A stretch of DNA of 64,000 nt from Photobacterium indicum. GTDB taxonomy: Bacteria; Pseudomonadota; Gammaproteobacteria; Enterobacterales; Vibrionaceae. The translations under genes were made by a program, and so were the position numbers. Below the pieces are notes generated by a model. It made no database searches, was not told where the DNA came from, and saw only the letters and a list, made by a program, of their open reading frames with translations. Shown here one piece after another: positions 1-8,678 of this stretch (position 1 is the stretch's first letter; each line of letters opens with the position of its first letter). The stretch covers positions 310,001 through 374,000 of the forward strand of contig NZ_PYOC01000001.1 in the NCBI RefSeq assembly GCF_003026215.1, in the 5' to 3' direction.

Positions 1-119
1 ATTTTTATTCATTTTATTTGACCATCAAAGGCCAGTGGAAATGTTATCGAGTGGTTGATAAATACAGCGATAATATTTGAAAAGGTAATGATGGATAAGA
101 GTGGTATTAATGCGCTAGT

Positions 120-169
120 GCTAACACTATATTAATCCCCAGCTCTGATTAACAGGGGAAGTGTTCAGC
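120..169. repeat. Imperfect inverted repeat (possible hairpin)
   Basis: GCTAACACT (120-128) faces AGTGTTCAGC (160-169), with CCCC (137-140) able to pair with GGGG (155-158) inside. No gene is seen between 1 and 232. The element could be a terminator remnant or a structured leader. There is no clear T-run, so its role is open. Confidence 0.35.
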
Positions 170-232
170 CTTGTTGCATATGAAAATTAGTACATTGTTA
201 CTTATTACAAAATTGAATTATTTTTATTTTAT

Positions 233-463
233 TCAAGTATTATGTTTATGTAAGGCTTTGTTGTTGGTTAGATTATCTAGTGCACATGATGTAGTAGTAT
301 CAAATGCATTGGGTGGTATATCATCGGCACTGTCACAGTATTGATTGAATTCGTCAAACCCTATGAATTTACTGCCTTTTTTAATGGTAATTTTATTGTC
401 ATGAACATTTGATTTTATTGGTTCACTGTATTCGTCTTTCATCAAAAAAACACCTTTTTGCAT
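233..463 (-). CDS. Small hypothetical protein (76 aa)
   Basis: I do not recognise this family. The ORF begins at the base where the upstream ORF ends: on the minus strand the stop and start share bases as TGATG (465-461), which is typical of translational coupling. A second in-frame ATG (MKDEYSEP) seven codons later is an alternative start. The protein is acidic and polar in its middle (FIGFDEFNQYCDSADDIPP) and has no signal peptide or membrane segment. The coupled neighbour is the main argument that it is real. Codon use is AT-rich, as in the surrounding accessory DNA. Confidence 0.4.
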   Translation of the reverse strand: MQKGVFLMKDEYSEPIKSNVHDNKITIKKGSKFIGFDEFNQYCDSADDIPPNAFDTTTSCALDNLTNNKALHKHNT

Positions 464-687
464 CAGTAATTATGGGAATATTTAGTCGTTATTTTTACGA
501 TACTACTCACTGCCTCATAATATATAATTGCCATCCAGTTTTTGTTTTCTATCAGAGAGCGGGACATTACGTTACCATCTTGTTGAACAAATAAATCCAC
601 TTCATCATCAAAATAAAAACTTTTAGAATAAAAGCTCGTTAATAATGAACATAGCCTTTCGTCTAAGAGAACAAAGGTAATTATCAA
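463..687 (-). CDS. Small hypothetical protein (74 aa), first of a coupled pair
   Basis: Unrecognised. It starts MIITFVLLDERLCSLL and contains FVQQDGNVMSRSLIENKNW, which reads like the curved beta-sheet of a small cytosolic protein. It has no obvious signal peptide. Its stop overlaps the start of the next minus-strand ORF (TGATG), so the two are likely translated together. No promoter was recognised upstream. It could be a truncated gene, since nothing else in the AT-rich stretch to 1450 is coding. Confidence 0.4.
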   Translation of the reverse strand: MIITFVLLDERLCSLLTSFYSKSFYFDDEVDLFVQQDGNVMSRSLIENKNWMAIIYYEAVSSIVKITTKYSHNY

Positions 688-1450
688 TAGGTAAAATACC
701 CAGTGATGATATCGATACTGATATAGTCGATAATTTAGACCGCAAGAAATTTATGAACAAATTCCATCGGAGTTTAAATATATACAATGCCTTTGAGATT
801 TTTAAATTGTGATGTTTATCTGTCGATTTATATCCTTTTAACTTTGACGGCGGGAAGGTTACTTATTTTTAGTGTTAATATCAATAATTAGTATGATAAA
901 ACATATGCTTATGTATTTTAAAGTAGACATTCAAGCTTGGGCGTGTGAAAGTTTTTGTTTCTAATTGTATGATTTAAAAGTATTAATTTTTCATTAATAA
1001 AATCAATATAATTTATAGATAAACTGGTACGAACAGTGATTTTAATTTTAGTCGTCGCATAGAATTATGGTAAACGTTATAAATATGACGGGGTGCCATT
1101 TATTTGTCGCCTATTTTCAAGGCGTTTTATATCAATAAATCGTCTGATTTTCACCATAAGTCTACTCACATTTAATAATGGTTTATATTTATATTGTTCA
1201 CCTAGTCGTGTGAACTTGGTTACCACCGAACCTTAGCTAGTTTAAGAGGGACTGTTACAACTAATTACATAAGGTTGTACTAGCCAGCGGTAGGGGAAGT
1301 TTTTACGTATAAATAACCTCAACGCTGAAGAGGTGGTTCATGACGGCGGATTTCTCGCATAAGAGTTTGAGGCTCTTATCTATATAGGAAAGGCGCTTTA
1401 ATTAATAAAGCACCTTTAATTTATGCCCTCAATTTCTAGAGTTTAATCGA
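688..1450. other. Intergenic, no gene seen
   Basis: This AT-rich stretch of about 760 bases has no ORF with plausible coding character on either strand. The only structure noticed is the hairpin at 1389-1417 next to the end of the peptidase gene. Confidence 0.6.
1389..1417. terminator. Hairpin downstream of the C25 peptidase gene
   Basis: AAAGGCGCTTTA (1389-1400) pairs with TAAAGCACCTTT (1406-1417), one wobble pair allowed. It lies just past the 3' end of the minus-strand peptidase gene. A short T-rich tract follows on the plus strand (TTTAATTTAT), so it may act in either direction. Confidence 0.45.
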
Positions 1451-4315
1451 CTAACTTTTCACCATAACTTTAGCAATCGATGAAGACGTTTTACCCTCGT
1501 TATCGGTTACTGTTAGCTTAAACGTCAGTGTGTTTTCTGCACTTGGTGTAAAGGTGTATGCATATTTGCTATCTGGATAGGCAATCTCAGTTTTTGGTCC
1601 ACTAACCTGACTCCAATGGTAGCTGACTATTTTACCGTCAGGATCTGATGATTGAGTACCATCTAACGCGGTCCATTGACTGGTTCCACTTATCGCATCT
1701 TTAACAACGGCAATAGGCGCTTTGTTGCTATCTTCTACACCTTTTACTGTTATCGTCTGGATTGCTGAGTCAGAAGCTCCTGTTTGGTCGGTAATGGTCA
1801 GCTTAAATTTCAGCACAGAACTGTAATTAGGCGTGATCGCATAAGCAAAACGACTATCAGCATAATCGACACGGACTTTTGGCCCCGCAACTTGTTGCCA
1901 CAAATAAGTTACTTGGCTTCCTTTCGGCACAACAGACTGAGTGCCATCCAACGCTACCCATTGATAAGCTTGCGCGGTGATATTTTCGACTACTCGTACC
2001 TGTGGCGCATCGCCCTCAACTTGTATTTGACCTTGATACGCTTTGGCATTGTGCTCGGTAACCGTTAGGCTCATATTTCCTTCAACAGGTACATCAAATT
2101 GCGCCACACCATTTTGATCGGTTGTTACAACATGGGCTTCACCAGATGCAGAAACCAACGCAACCCGAGCTTTCGCTAAGCGTCGCTCCCCCTCACGAAC
2201 AACAACATCAAACTTGGCTTGTGAGCCTTTGGCTAACTGTGATGGATAAGTCACGGTTAATTCGTTTGGTCTTTCAGTTCTTAGCTCAAGTTCCGGATCA
2301 CCAAACCAGCTAAAGAAACGCGCGGTTAAAATCGCGTGGCTATCTTCAGCGCCATAATGGCCAAACAAACGATCTTTGGCGCGGTTCAACGCCATTGCTG
2401 GACGCCAAGAGACAGGATAAACAGCACTAGACCACGCACCGTCATAGTCATCCCAAAGACTGTCTAAAATAGCGGCATGCATCAGATCGTTATAACCGGA
2501 GTAGCTTACTCTTACTGCGCCTGTAAACCCAACGGCACCACCATTGGCATTGCGCATCCAAGACTCAGCAAATGAATCTTTTCCGTCAAACCAACCTGTA
2601 GCGCAGTTCAAGCTAAATACAAACGGGGCCATATTGCCATTGGTTAACGCATTCACTTCTGTTGCGGTGTAATGCGGATCAGCCCAACCTGAACCATTGC
2701 CATAACCATGGTCACGGTGCATGACAAAGCCTACACCTTGGTTAATCGCATCAGCAATCTGAACTCGATCGCCATTACCTTGATCTTTCCACACTTGTGG
2801 TACTGAACTTGGAGGATTCACACGGGCACTGCCGTAGTTCCAGCCACCATATTTAAGCTCTTTGGTTAAGTCAGCATCCCATTGCAACGCAGTATGGACG
2901 CTATAACCTTTATTGAACCTGTCACCTAGACCAGAGAAAAAGTCGTAATCAGGACCTAAGAAATCGGCAGCGCGGTGCAAATCTTCCATAAACATGCGAT
3001 CGGCAACCCGATTGGCGTCGCGATCTTGATACTGCCCGGCAAGAAGGACATGTTTGTAACGATCTGAATCCGTCGGATTTTGTTCGTAATTTAAGCTGCG
3101 GTTAACCATAGTGGTAATTTGAGCTTCAGTATCCCCCGGCAAACGTCCTATCACTACATCGGAGTATTTATCATCACCGTCAACAAGTGTGTACTCGTAA
3201 TCGGTATGCCAGCGGTGATCTTTACCGTGGTAAGGGTGACCGACAATTTCATAACCTGGGATATCTTCATGATCACCTACCAAAAGTACATATGAGGTCA
3301 TAGTACCGTTGCTATAGGCATCTTTAATATAAGCCTTTATTTGTGCTTGAGTGCTACCGACCTCTGTTATTGTCGCGACGTGCACTTGATAACCCTTCTT
3401 ACGCTTCCACGCCGCAAGTGGTTCTACCGTTTGTTGAAATCGGTCTGCAGTAATGATCAAGTAATCAGCTTTTTGAGCAGGTGTCAGATCAGCCTTATTT
3501 CCTTGCGATGGTACGTTGTCCATTTTTTGCTTTGGTTCAATTTGTTCATCACGTAAGTCAATTACCGCTTTTTTTTTCGCATCAAATTCAAGCTTATCTT
3601 CACGCTTTGGCTCTGATGCATCAGACAAAATATAATTAACTTTAAAACGTACTTTCTGTGCGAAACGTACCGTTCCTTCTATTGAATTAAAATCTATGGG
3701 ACGATATGAAATCACGGCGTAACTTTTACCACGAACGCGCACTGTTTCAACGACAGAAATCAGTGGCACCTCACTCTCTGTTAAAGCGTTATAGGCTGCA
3801 TTATCTTTTACAAATGGCATATGCTGATCGGGACGGTTGCCATCTTCTTCAACTACGTCGGGAAATGGTAGCTGCACGGGATCAACCACCATATCGGTAT
3901 AGGTTTTTGACCACTCGACACTTTCAACCACTAACTCCAGCTCTGCGCCATCTGGAATACGAACCAGTTGTCGATAGCCCGTTAAATTCGGCTTCCCCGG
4001 CTCGTTGGGAGCTGCGCCATCAGGCAACATGATTCGATTATAAATATTGCCATCGGCCATTTTGACCTTTGCCAAAGTTAGTTCGGTTAACTTCGCTTCA
4101 AACACGGCGCTGTGGCCTTGTTTCTCAAGCATTGAAATGTAGTTGCTCGTTGCTCCATTGTTTTTGCCCGAGCGAGTATCCACTGGTGGGGCGAATTGAA
4201 TAACTTGCTTATCAAATACCGATGCATCGGTATGCTCTAGCGTATGAGTAGCAGCCAAAACCGAGGGTGAAAGGATCGCAAGGGTTAATAGAAGCCTAGC
4301 CTGATTTAACTTCAT
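1451..4315 (-). CDS. Secreted gingipain-like cysteine peptidase (family C25) with C-terminal PKD-like domains
   Basis: A 954-residue exported protease. The N-terminus is a clear signal peptide (hydrophobic LLLTLAILSPSVLA, cleavage near ALA-AT). A propeptide-like region follows, then the C25 caspase/gingipain fold: YVLLVGDHEDIPG, the catalytic-His segment VMHRDHGYGNGSGW and the catalytic-Cys segment FSLNCATGWFDG. An Ig-like segment (PSQLAKGSQAKFDVVV) follows. The end carries two tandem repeats, each with ALDGTQS, a W-x-Q-V-(A/S)-GPK core and FKLT(I/V)TD, which look like PKD/REJ-type beta domains. No C-terminal sorting domain is obvious. It is monocistronic, with a hairpin just downstream. Family assignment is from motifs; substrate specificity cannot be told. 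Confidence 0.85.
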   Translation of the reverse strand: MKLNQARLLLTLAILSPSVLAATHTLEHTDASVFDKQVIQFAPPVDTRSGKNNGATSNYISMLEKQGHSAVFEAKLTELTLAKVKMADGNIYNRIMLPDGAAPNEPGKPNLTGYRQLVRIPDGAELELVVESVEWSKTYTDMVVDPVQLPFPDVVEEDGNRPDQHMPFVKDNAAYNALTESEVPLISVVETVRVRGKSYAVISYRPIDFNSIEGTVRFAQKVRFKVNYILSDASEPKREDKLEFDAKKKAVIDLRDEQIEPKQKMDNVPSQGNKADLTPAQKADYLIITADRFQQTVEPLAAWKRKKGYQVHVATITEVGSTQAQIKAYIKDAYSNGTMTSYVLLVGDHEDIPGYEIVGHPYHGKDHRWHTDYEYTLVDGDDKYSDVVIGRLPGDTEAQITTMVNRSLNYEQNPTDSDRYKHVLLAGQYQDRDANRVADRMFMEDLHRAADFLGPDYDFFSGLGDRFNKGYSVHTALQWDADLTKELKYGGWNYGSARVNPPSSVPQVWKDQGNGDRVQIADAINQGVGFVMHRDHGYGNGSGWADPHYTATEVNALTNGNMAPFVFSLNCATGWFDGKDSFAESWMRNANGGAVGFTGAVRVSYSGYNDLMHAAILDSLWDDYDGAWSSAVYPVSWRPAMALNRAKDRLFGHYGAEDSHAILTARFFSWFGDPELELRTERPNELTVTYPSQLAKGSQAKFDVVVREGERRLAKARVALVSASGEAHVVTTDQNGVAQFDVPVEGNMSLTVTEHNAKAYQGQIQVEGDAPQVRVVENITAQAYQWVALDGTQSVVPKGSQVTYLWQQVAGPKVRVDYADSRFAYAITPNYSSVLKFKLTITDQTGASDSAIQTITVKGVEDSNKAPIAVVKDAISGTSQWTALDGTQSSDPDGKIVSYHWSQVSGPKTEIAYPDSKYAYTFTPSAENTLTFKLTVTDNEGKTSSSIAKVMVKS

Positions 4316-4883
4316 AATATCTCCATATTATTACAAAAAATTATTATTATTCTTAATTGGAATGTGTTGTGAAACTATTACCCTTATTAAGGGCGTGTTG
4401 ATGGCCTTATTATTTTAATAAGAACTTATTGATAAAATCCTTATTTATGGTGTTCATATAAAACAATGAAAAACTAATTTATCTATCTACTAAAGCATCA
4501 ATAAATAATAAAAAGACAGAACTCATCGCTCTTACTATTAATTTAGAGAAGGATAAAGCCGAATAAAATATAAGTGCCAATGGAAAGTAGAGTATAAGCA
4601 GAAATGTGTAAAGGTGAATGTGATGCATAACGACTGGTAATGTGTTTTTTTGTGTCATTCATTCAGGGAATGTTACTTTCAACAGTATTACGTTTGGGCG
4701 ACAGCTGAACTGGAATGCCTATTTAATAGAAATAGATATGGGTCGTGCCTCAAACGGCTTTGGTTATTTTCATTATAATTCTGTTTTAACCTTTGTAGCC
4801 CCTGTTGGAATAGTAATTCTATACTCCTAATCGTCTAGGTTCAGTTATTGACGATCATTAATTTGCGTTGATTTGTATGATGA
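4316..4883. other. Intergenic region between the peptidase and selC
   Basis: No convincing gene. A 62-codon plus-strand ORF at 4642-4830 has no recognisable family or coding character. The region presumably holds the peptidase promoter on the left; its right end leads into the selC promoter. Confidence 0.55.
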
Positions 4884-4932
4884 ATGATGCAGATCAATAA
4901 AATATTCACTCCCTTCGCATAGTATGCACGCA
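4884..4932 (+). promoter_or_regulatory. Candidate FNR-activated class-II promoter of selC
   Basis: ATGAT-GCAG-ATCAA (4884-4897) differs from the FNR consensus TTGAT-N4-ATCAA at one position. Its centre (4890.5) lies 41.5 bases upstream of about 4932, and a TAGTAT -10-like hexamer occupies 4920-4925. A class-II FNR promoter starting a few bases before the tRNA 5' end (4938) fits this geometry. The sequences are seen directly; regulation by FNR is inferred. Confidence 0.6.
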
Positions 4933-4937
4933 GTTTC

Positions 4938-5029
4938 GGAATGAGATGAGGTCTGGTGGCCTTCTCGGTCTTCAAAACCGATGTGAGCTGAATAGGCTCT
5001 GGCAGGTTCAATTCCTGCCTCTTCCGCCA
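4938..5029 (+). tRNA. selC: tRNA-Sec (anticodon TCA), acceptor stem with a bulged U
   Basis: This tRNA inserts selenocysteine at UGA codons. The anticodon loop CTTCAAA (4970-4976) sits between TCGGT and ACCGA, giving anticodon TCA. The D-stem has 6 bp (GAGGTC/GGCCTT with loop TGGT), the long variable arm pairs GAGCT with GGCTC, and the T-arm is GCAGG-TTCAATT-CCTGC. The end is discriminator G plus encoded CCA. The acceptor strands GGAA-T-GAG (4938-4945) and CTC-TTCC (5019-5025) make seven perfect pairs only if T4942 bulges out, so acceptor plus T-stem is 12 bp, not the usual bacterial 13. selA starts 94 bases downstream, and selC may share its transcript. Confidence 0.95.
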
Positions 5030-5123
5030 TTTCAAGCGCTTAAAATGGCTCCTTCAGTACAAACTATGTTTGAAATAAAAGCATAGTCATTGTTATGTCT
5101 GGATCAGTTCAAGGAATGCGCCA

Positions 5124-6494
5124 ATGGCTGTCAACACTGCAATTAATTATCGTCTCCCTCAAGTCGAACAACTTCTGCAACATCCTTCTCTACAGACATA
5201 CATTTTGGCCTTGAGCCGACCCGTTGTGACTGAAATTCTTCGCTCTCAGTTTGCTCTTATTCGCCAGTCTGAGCGATTTCAAGTACAAGGTGTTGAAGGC
5301 GTTGATGTGCTCGCAGTGGTGATAAAATCCTGTGAGGTTCAGCAGGGTAAGCGCCAAGTGAGAGTGATTAATGCCACCGGCATTGCAGTACATACCAACT
5401 TAGGTCGATCGCCAATTGCAACGGAACTCTGGGATAGCGCACGTGATGTGAATACTGGCTACAGTAATCTCGAGCTAGAACTTGCTACGGGTAAACGTGG
5501 TGGCCGTAATGGTTTGTTACCCTCGTTAGTGAATGCATGGCTGGGTGCTGAAGATTGTGTCATCGTTAACAATAACGCGGCGTCTCTTTATTTGATTTTG
5601 CATGCACTGGCCGCAGGCAAAGAAGTGATTGTCTCTCGTGGTGAGCAAATACAGATTGGTGGTGGTTTTCGTATTCCCGATATTCTGGCGTTGTCTGGTT
5701 GTAAACTGGTTGAGGTGGGCACCACCAATATCACCACCAGCGATGATTATATCAATGCGCTCACCGATAATACCGCGATGGTATTAATGGTGCACCAGTC
5801 GAACTTTTCGATTCAAGGATTTACCGAGTCACCGGATATTCAGGATGTGGCCAAGCGCTTGCCTGAGCATGTTCAGTTGGTGGTTGATCAAGGGTCGGGC
5901 TTGTCATCAGAACAATACGCCAATAGCGAAACGTCACTTTCCCGATATTTGCATATGGGGGCTGATCTGGTGTGCTTCTCTGGTGATAAGATCCTCGGTG
6001 GTCCACAAGCTGGAATAATTGCCGGGCGTCAGGATTTAACCCAAGTGCTGTTGAAAAATCCGATGATGCGGGCATTCCGAGCTGGGCGTATTGTTTTGGC
6101 GTTGCTGGAAGAGTTGCTGGTCAAAAAGCTCAATCAAGAACCTTCAGGTGAAGGCGTTGCACAACATACCCTTCTTCGTTGCCGACATACCCGTACTTTG
6201 GCTGATCGCTTGACAGTAAAATGGTCACCGTATGCCGAGGTCGTTTCGATGGAAATGCAGGTAGGCGGGGGATCTATTCCATCCGAAACCTATGCTTGTT
6301 TCGGTCTTGCCTTGTCGCTTCCGGGTAAGGCACAGCAACATCTTGATGCCCTTCGGGTGATGCCGACGCCGATTATTGCTTATTTGCATGCTGATAGGCT
6401 GATGTTGAATTTGGCGACGCTGCTTGATGATGATCTTCCTCGCTTTGAAGCGCAAATAGAACACTACCTGCAACGTTTTCTGTCAATAGGTTGA
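5124..6494 (+). CDS. selA: L-seryl-tRNA(Sec) selenium transferase SelA
   Basis: A PLP enzyme that converts seryl-tRNA-Sec to selenocysteyl-tRNA-Sec using selenophosphate. It has 456 residues, against about 463 in E. coli. Recognisable are the N-terminal segment (YRLPQVEQLLQHP), INATGIAVHTNLGRSP, the glycine-rich stretch GKRGGRNG, and the PLP-lysine segment CFSGDKILGGPQAG with Lys near residue 289. It lies between selC and selB with seven bases before selB, so selAB is an operon and selC may be its leader. Selenophosphate synthetase (selD) is not in this window. Confidence 0.97.
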   Translation: MAVNTAINYRLPQVEQLLQHPSLQTYILALSRPVVTEILRSQFALIRQSERFQVQGVEGVDVLAVVIKSCEVQQGKRQVRVINATGIAVHTNLGRSPIATELWDSARDVNTGYSNLELELATGKRGGRNGLLPSLVNAWLGAEDCVIVNNNAASLYLILHALAAGKEVIVSRGEQIQIGGGFRIPDILALSGCKLVEVGTTNITTSDDYINALTDNTAMVLMVHQSNFSIQGFTESPDIQDVAKRLPEHVQLVVDQGSGLSSEQYANSETSLSRYLHMGADLVCFSGDKILGGPQAGIIAGRQDLTQVLLKNPMMRAFRAGRIVLALLEELLVKKLNQEPSGEGVAQHTLLRCRHTRTLADRLTVKWSPYAEVVSMEMQVGGGSIPSETYACFGLALSLPGKAQQHLDALRVMPTPIIAYLHADRLMLNLATLLDDDLPRFEAQIEHYLQRFLSIG

Positions 6495-6501
6495 GTACAC
6501 G

Positions 6502-8352
6502 ATGATACATGCAAAGAATGTGGTGCCTGCCTATCAGGCTGTCATTGGGTTAGCAGGCCATGTTGATCATGGAAAGACTGCGTTGATTGAAGCGCTGACA
6601 GGCATTGTTACTGCCCGGCCTCATGAACAAGCGTTGGGGATGACCCAAGATTTGGGTTTCGCTCATTTTCAAGATGATCATGGCAATACGATTGGTGTTA
6701 TCGATGTTCCGGGGCACGAGCGATATTTGCGTAATATGGTTGCTGGGGTATGGCATCTCAATGCGTTAATTCTGGTGGTAGCGGCCGATGAAGGCTGGAT
6801 GCCGATGACGACCTCCCATGTTCAGGTTGCCCACGCAATGGGAATTGAAGAGATCATCTTGTGCATAAACAAGCGAGACAAGGTTTCGCCTGAGCGGTTG
6901 AGTGAGGTAGAAGAACAAGCGCTGGAAAATGTCATGGAGATGACGGATCTGGTGCCGGAATTGATTTCAGTATCGGCGTTGCAGCAAGATAATATATCTG
7001 CGTTACGGCAGGTAGTGATCGAGACTGTTGCACGAACATGCAAGCTAGCAGAGTCTAGCGAACCAGAATCTGAATCGTCTGCCGATATGAATCTACCGTT
7101 ACTATATGTTGACCGGACCTTTGTTGTTAATGGGATCGGCACGGTTGTGACCGGTACCTTGGCACAAGGCTGCTTGCGTAATGGCGATAAGGTGCGCTGT
7201 TATCCTCAAGGAAAAGTAGGGACTGTCCGCTCGATTCAGGCTTATCACCAACAGTTGGATTCGGTATCGGGAACCTGCCGGGTTGCAGTCAATGTCAAAG
7301 GTCTGACTCGTAAGGACGTCGGGCGTGGTCATCTTCTAACCGGCTGCGAGTCGGTGATCCCATTGACCGAACACTGCGTGGTGCGTATCAGTCAAACCAA
7401 GACGAAGTTACCCGTTAGGCGTCAACGTGAGGTCGAGGTGGCCATCGGCACTTGGCATGGTGTTGCCAAGCTTTGTTATATCCCCGATACGCAATTGGCA
7501 CGGCTAGTTTTTAAGCAGCCGTTACCCCTTCAGTTTGCCCGACGTGTTGCGATTATTCTTCAAGGGGGGAGCCGCCTACTGCATGGCGGCGAGATAGTAT
7601 GGTGTGATTTTATTCCATCTGGACGCAAACGACGGATCTATGATGAATTAGGCCAGTTGCCTGCGGTTTTGACTCCGGCGCTCAAATTCCAAATCCTGCT
7701 TAATCTTCAGGGGTATTTTGATACCAGTAAGGTCGGTATGAGCAAGGAATATCAAGGCCGTTATCTTGCTCCATTCATGTTTCAGCCGGAATGGTTGGCA
7801 GATATTGAGCATACTCTGCTTACCATGCTAGCCGAAGAAGGCGCTATGGGGATCGGCGAAATTGGCAGCCGACTACGGTTGGATGATGCGGTGCTATCGG
7901 TGATTGTGCAGGCGATAAAGCAACAAGATAAAGTGCACTTGAGCCAAGGTAAGTGGTGTCTCGGGCAGGGTGACAATGAGGATGATCTACCTGCAGAAGT
8001 GTTAGCACTGCTAGAGCAAATTCGAGAATTAGGTAAGGCAGGTCTAGAGCTGAGTAAGGTGTCGTTGGCAGGCGGGAAAAAATGGCTGCGTCAGCTGGCA
8101 CACTACAAGTACATTACTGCGCTGGATGAATCGATTTACTATGATATGGCCCTGTACCAAGGTATCGTTCAAGCGGTGATTGCGGATCATCAAGCACTGG
8201 AGCGTATCACGATGAGTGATATTAAAACGCGTGCCGGACTAAGCCGAAAATACGCGATTCCACTCGCCAATCGAATGGAAAAAGATGGTTGGGTGAGGCG
8301 TGACGGCGACGAGCGGATTATTCTTCGCGCTTGGCAATCTGTACCTGCATAA
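6502..8352 (+). CDS. selB: Selenocysteine-specific elongation factor SelB
   Basis: A GTPase that delivers Sec-tRNA to UGA codons marked by a SECIS hairpin. It has 616 residues, about the E. coli length. The G1 motif GHVDHGKT lies near residues 18-25, with DVPGHERYLRNMV (G3) and NKRDKV (G4). EF-Tu-like domains II and III follow (FVVNGIGTVVTGTLAQG). The C-terminal third forms the winged-helix SECIS-binding part, ending ISRKYAIPLANRME-like (LSRKYAIPLANRMEKDGW). It follows selA closely and ends before a strong terminator. Its partners in the window are the unusual tRNA-Sec and the fdhF SECIS, both of which differ from the E. coli forms. Confidence 0.97.
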   Translation: MIHAKNVVPAYQAVIGLAGHVDHGKTALIEALTGIVTARPHEQALGMTQDLGFAHFQDDHGNTIGVIDVPGHERYLRNMVAGVWHLNALILVVAADEGWMPMTTSHVQVAHAMGIEEIILCINKRDKVSPERLSEVEEQALENVMEMTDLVPELISVSALQQDNISALRQVVIETVARTCKLAESSEPESESSADMNLPLLYVDRTFVVNGIGTVVTGTLAQGCLRNGDKVRCYPQGKVGTVRSIQAYHQQLDSVSGTCRVAVNVKGLTRKDVGRGHLLTGCESVIPLTEHCVVRISQTKTKLPVRRQREVEVAIGTWHGVAKLCYIPDTQLARLVFKQPLPLQFARRVAIILQGGSRLLHGGEIVWCDFIPSGRKRRIYDELGQLPAVLTPALKFQILLNLQGYFDTSKVGMSKEYQGRYLAPFMFQPEWLADIEHTLLTMLAEEGAMGIGEIGSRLRLDDAVLSVIVQAIKQQDKVHLSQGKWCLGQGDNEDDLPAEVLALLEQIRELGKAGLELSKVSLAGGKKWLRQLAHYKYITALDESIYYDMALYQGIVQAVIADHQALERITMSDIKTRAGLSRKYAIPLANRMEKDGWVRRDGDERIILRAWQSVPA

Positions 8353-8420
8353 GCGGAAGTAAGACCGATAAAAAATATCGGTAAAATGATTGAGAAAAGG
8401 TCAGGAAGAGAATGTTGAGA

Positions 8421-8458
8421 AAGGCGGTAGGCACATCGGTGTCTGCCGCCTTTTTTGT
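8421..8458 (+). terminator. Intrinsic terminator of selAB
   Basis: AAGGCGGTAGGCAC (8421-8434) pairs with GTGTCTGCCGCCTT (8439-8452) around loop ATCG, with two G-U pairs. A T-run follows (8451-8456). It separates selAB from the hydrogenase operon. Confidence 0.9.
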
Positions 8459-8508
8459 TGCGTGGAATATTATGCTCAACAGAGAATTAGTTGGAGAGCC
8501 GCTGTAAT

Positions 8509-8543
8509 TCGACACTATTGTCGACATCGACTGTCGATGACAG
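8509..8543 (+). promoter_or_regulatory. Probable FhlA enhancer (UAS) of the hyc operon
   Basis: TCGACA-CTAT-TGTCGA (8509-8524) is a perfect inverted repeat, followed by TGTCGATGACA (8532-8542). The same TGTCGA words recur in front of the hydN-fdhF promoter. The site lies about 90-120 bases upstream of a sigma-54 promoter, the usual position for an NtrC-type activator such as FhlA. Binding by this FhlA is inferred. Confidence 0.7.
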
Positions 8544-8629
8544 TTGGTTGTTAAAATGAAGCCAATTATATAAATGGACTCTCTGGTTAAATTATTGATT
8601 ATTAATGATTAATTGGTTATTTTTATAGG

Positions 8630-8645
8630 TGGCATAGTACTTGCT
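8630..8645 (+). promoter_or_regulatory. Sigma-54 (-24/-12) promoter of the hyc operon
   Basis: TGGCATAGTACTTGCT has the invariant GG (8631-8632) and GC (8643-8644) exactly ten bases apart. The hycB start codon is 34 bases downstream. AT-rich DNA at 8585-8628 between UAS and promoter would suit IHF bending. Confidence 0.9.
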
Positions 8646-8678
8646 ATTTAAAGGCTTTAGCAATTGACTAGGAATGTC

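Noticed and set aside
4642..4830. 62-codon plus-strand ORF as a gene
   Set aside because: No family, no ribosome site and no coupling; it lies in an AT-rich spacer before selC.
4841..5035. Minus-strand ORFs across selC
   Set aside because: They are reverse complements of the tRNA gene and its flank.
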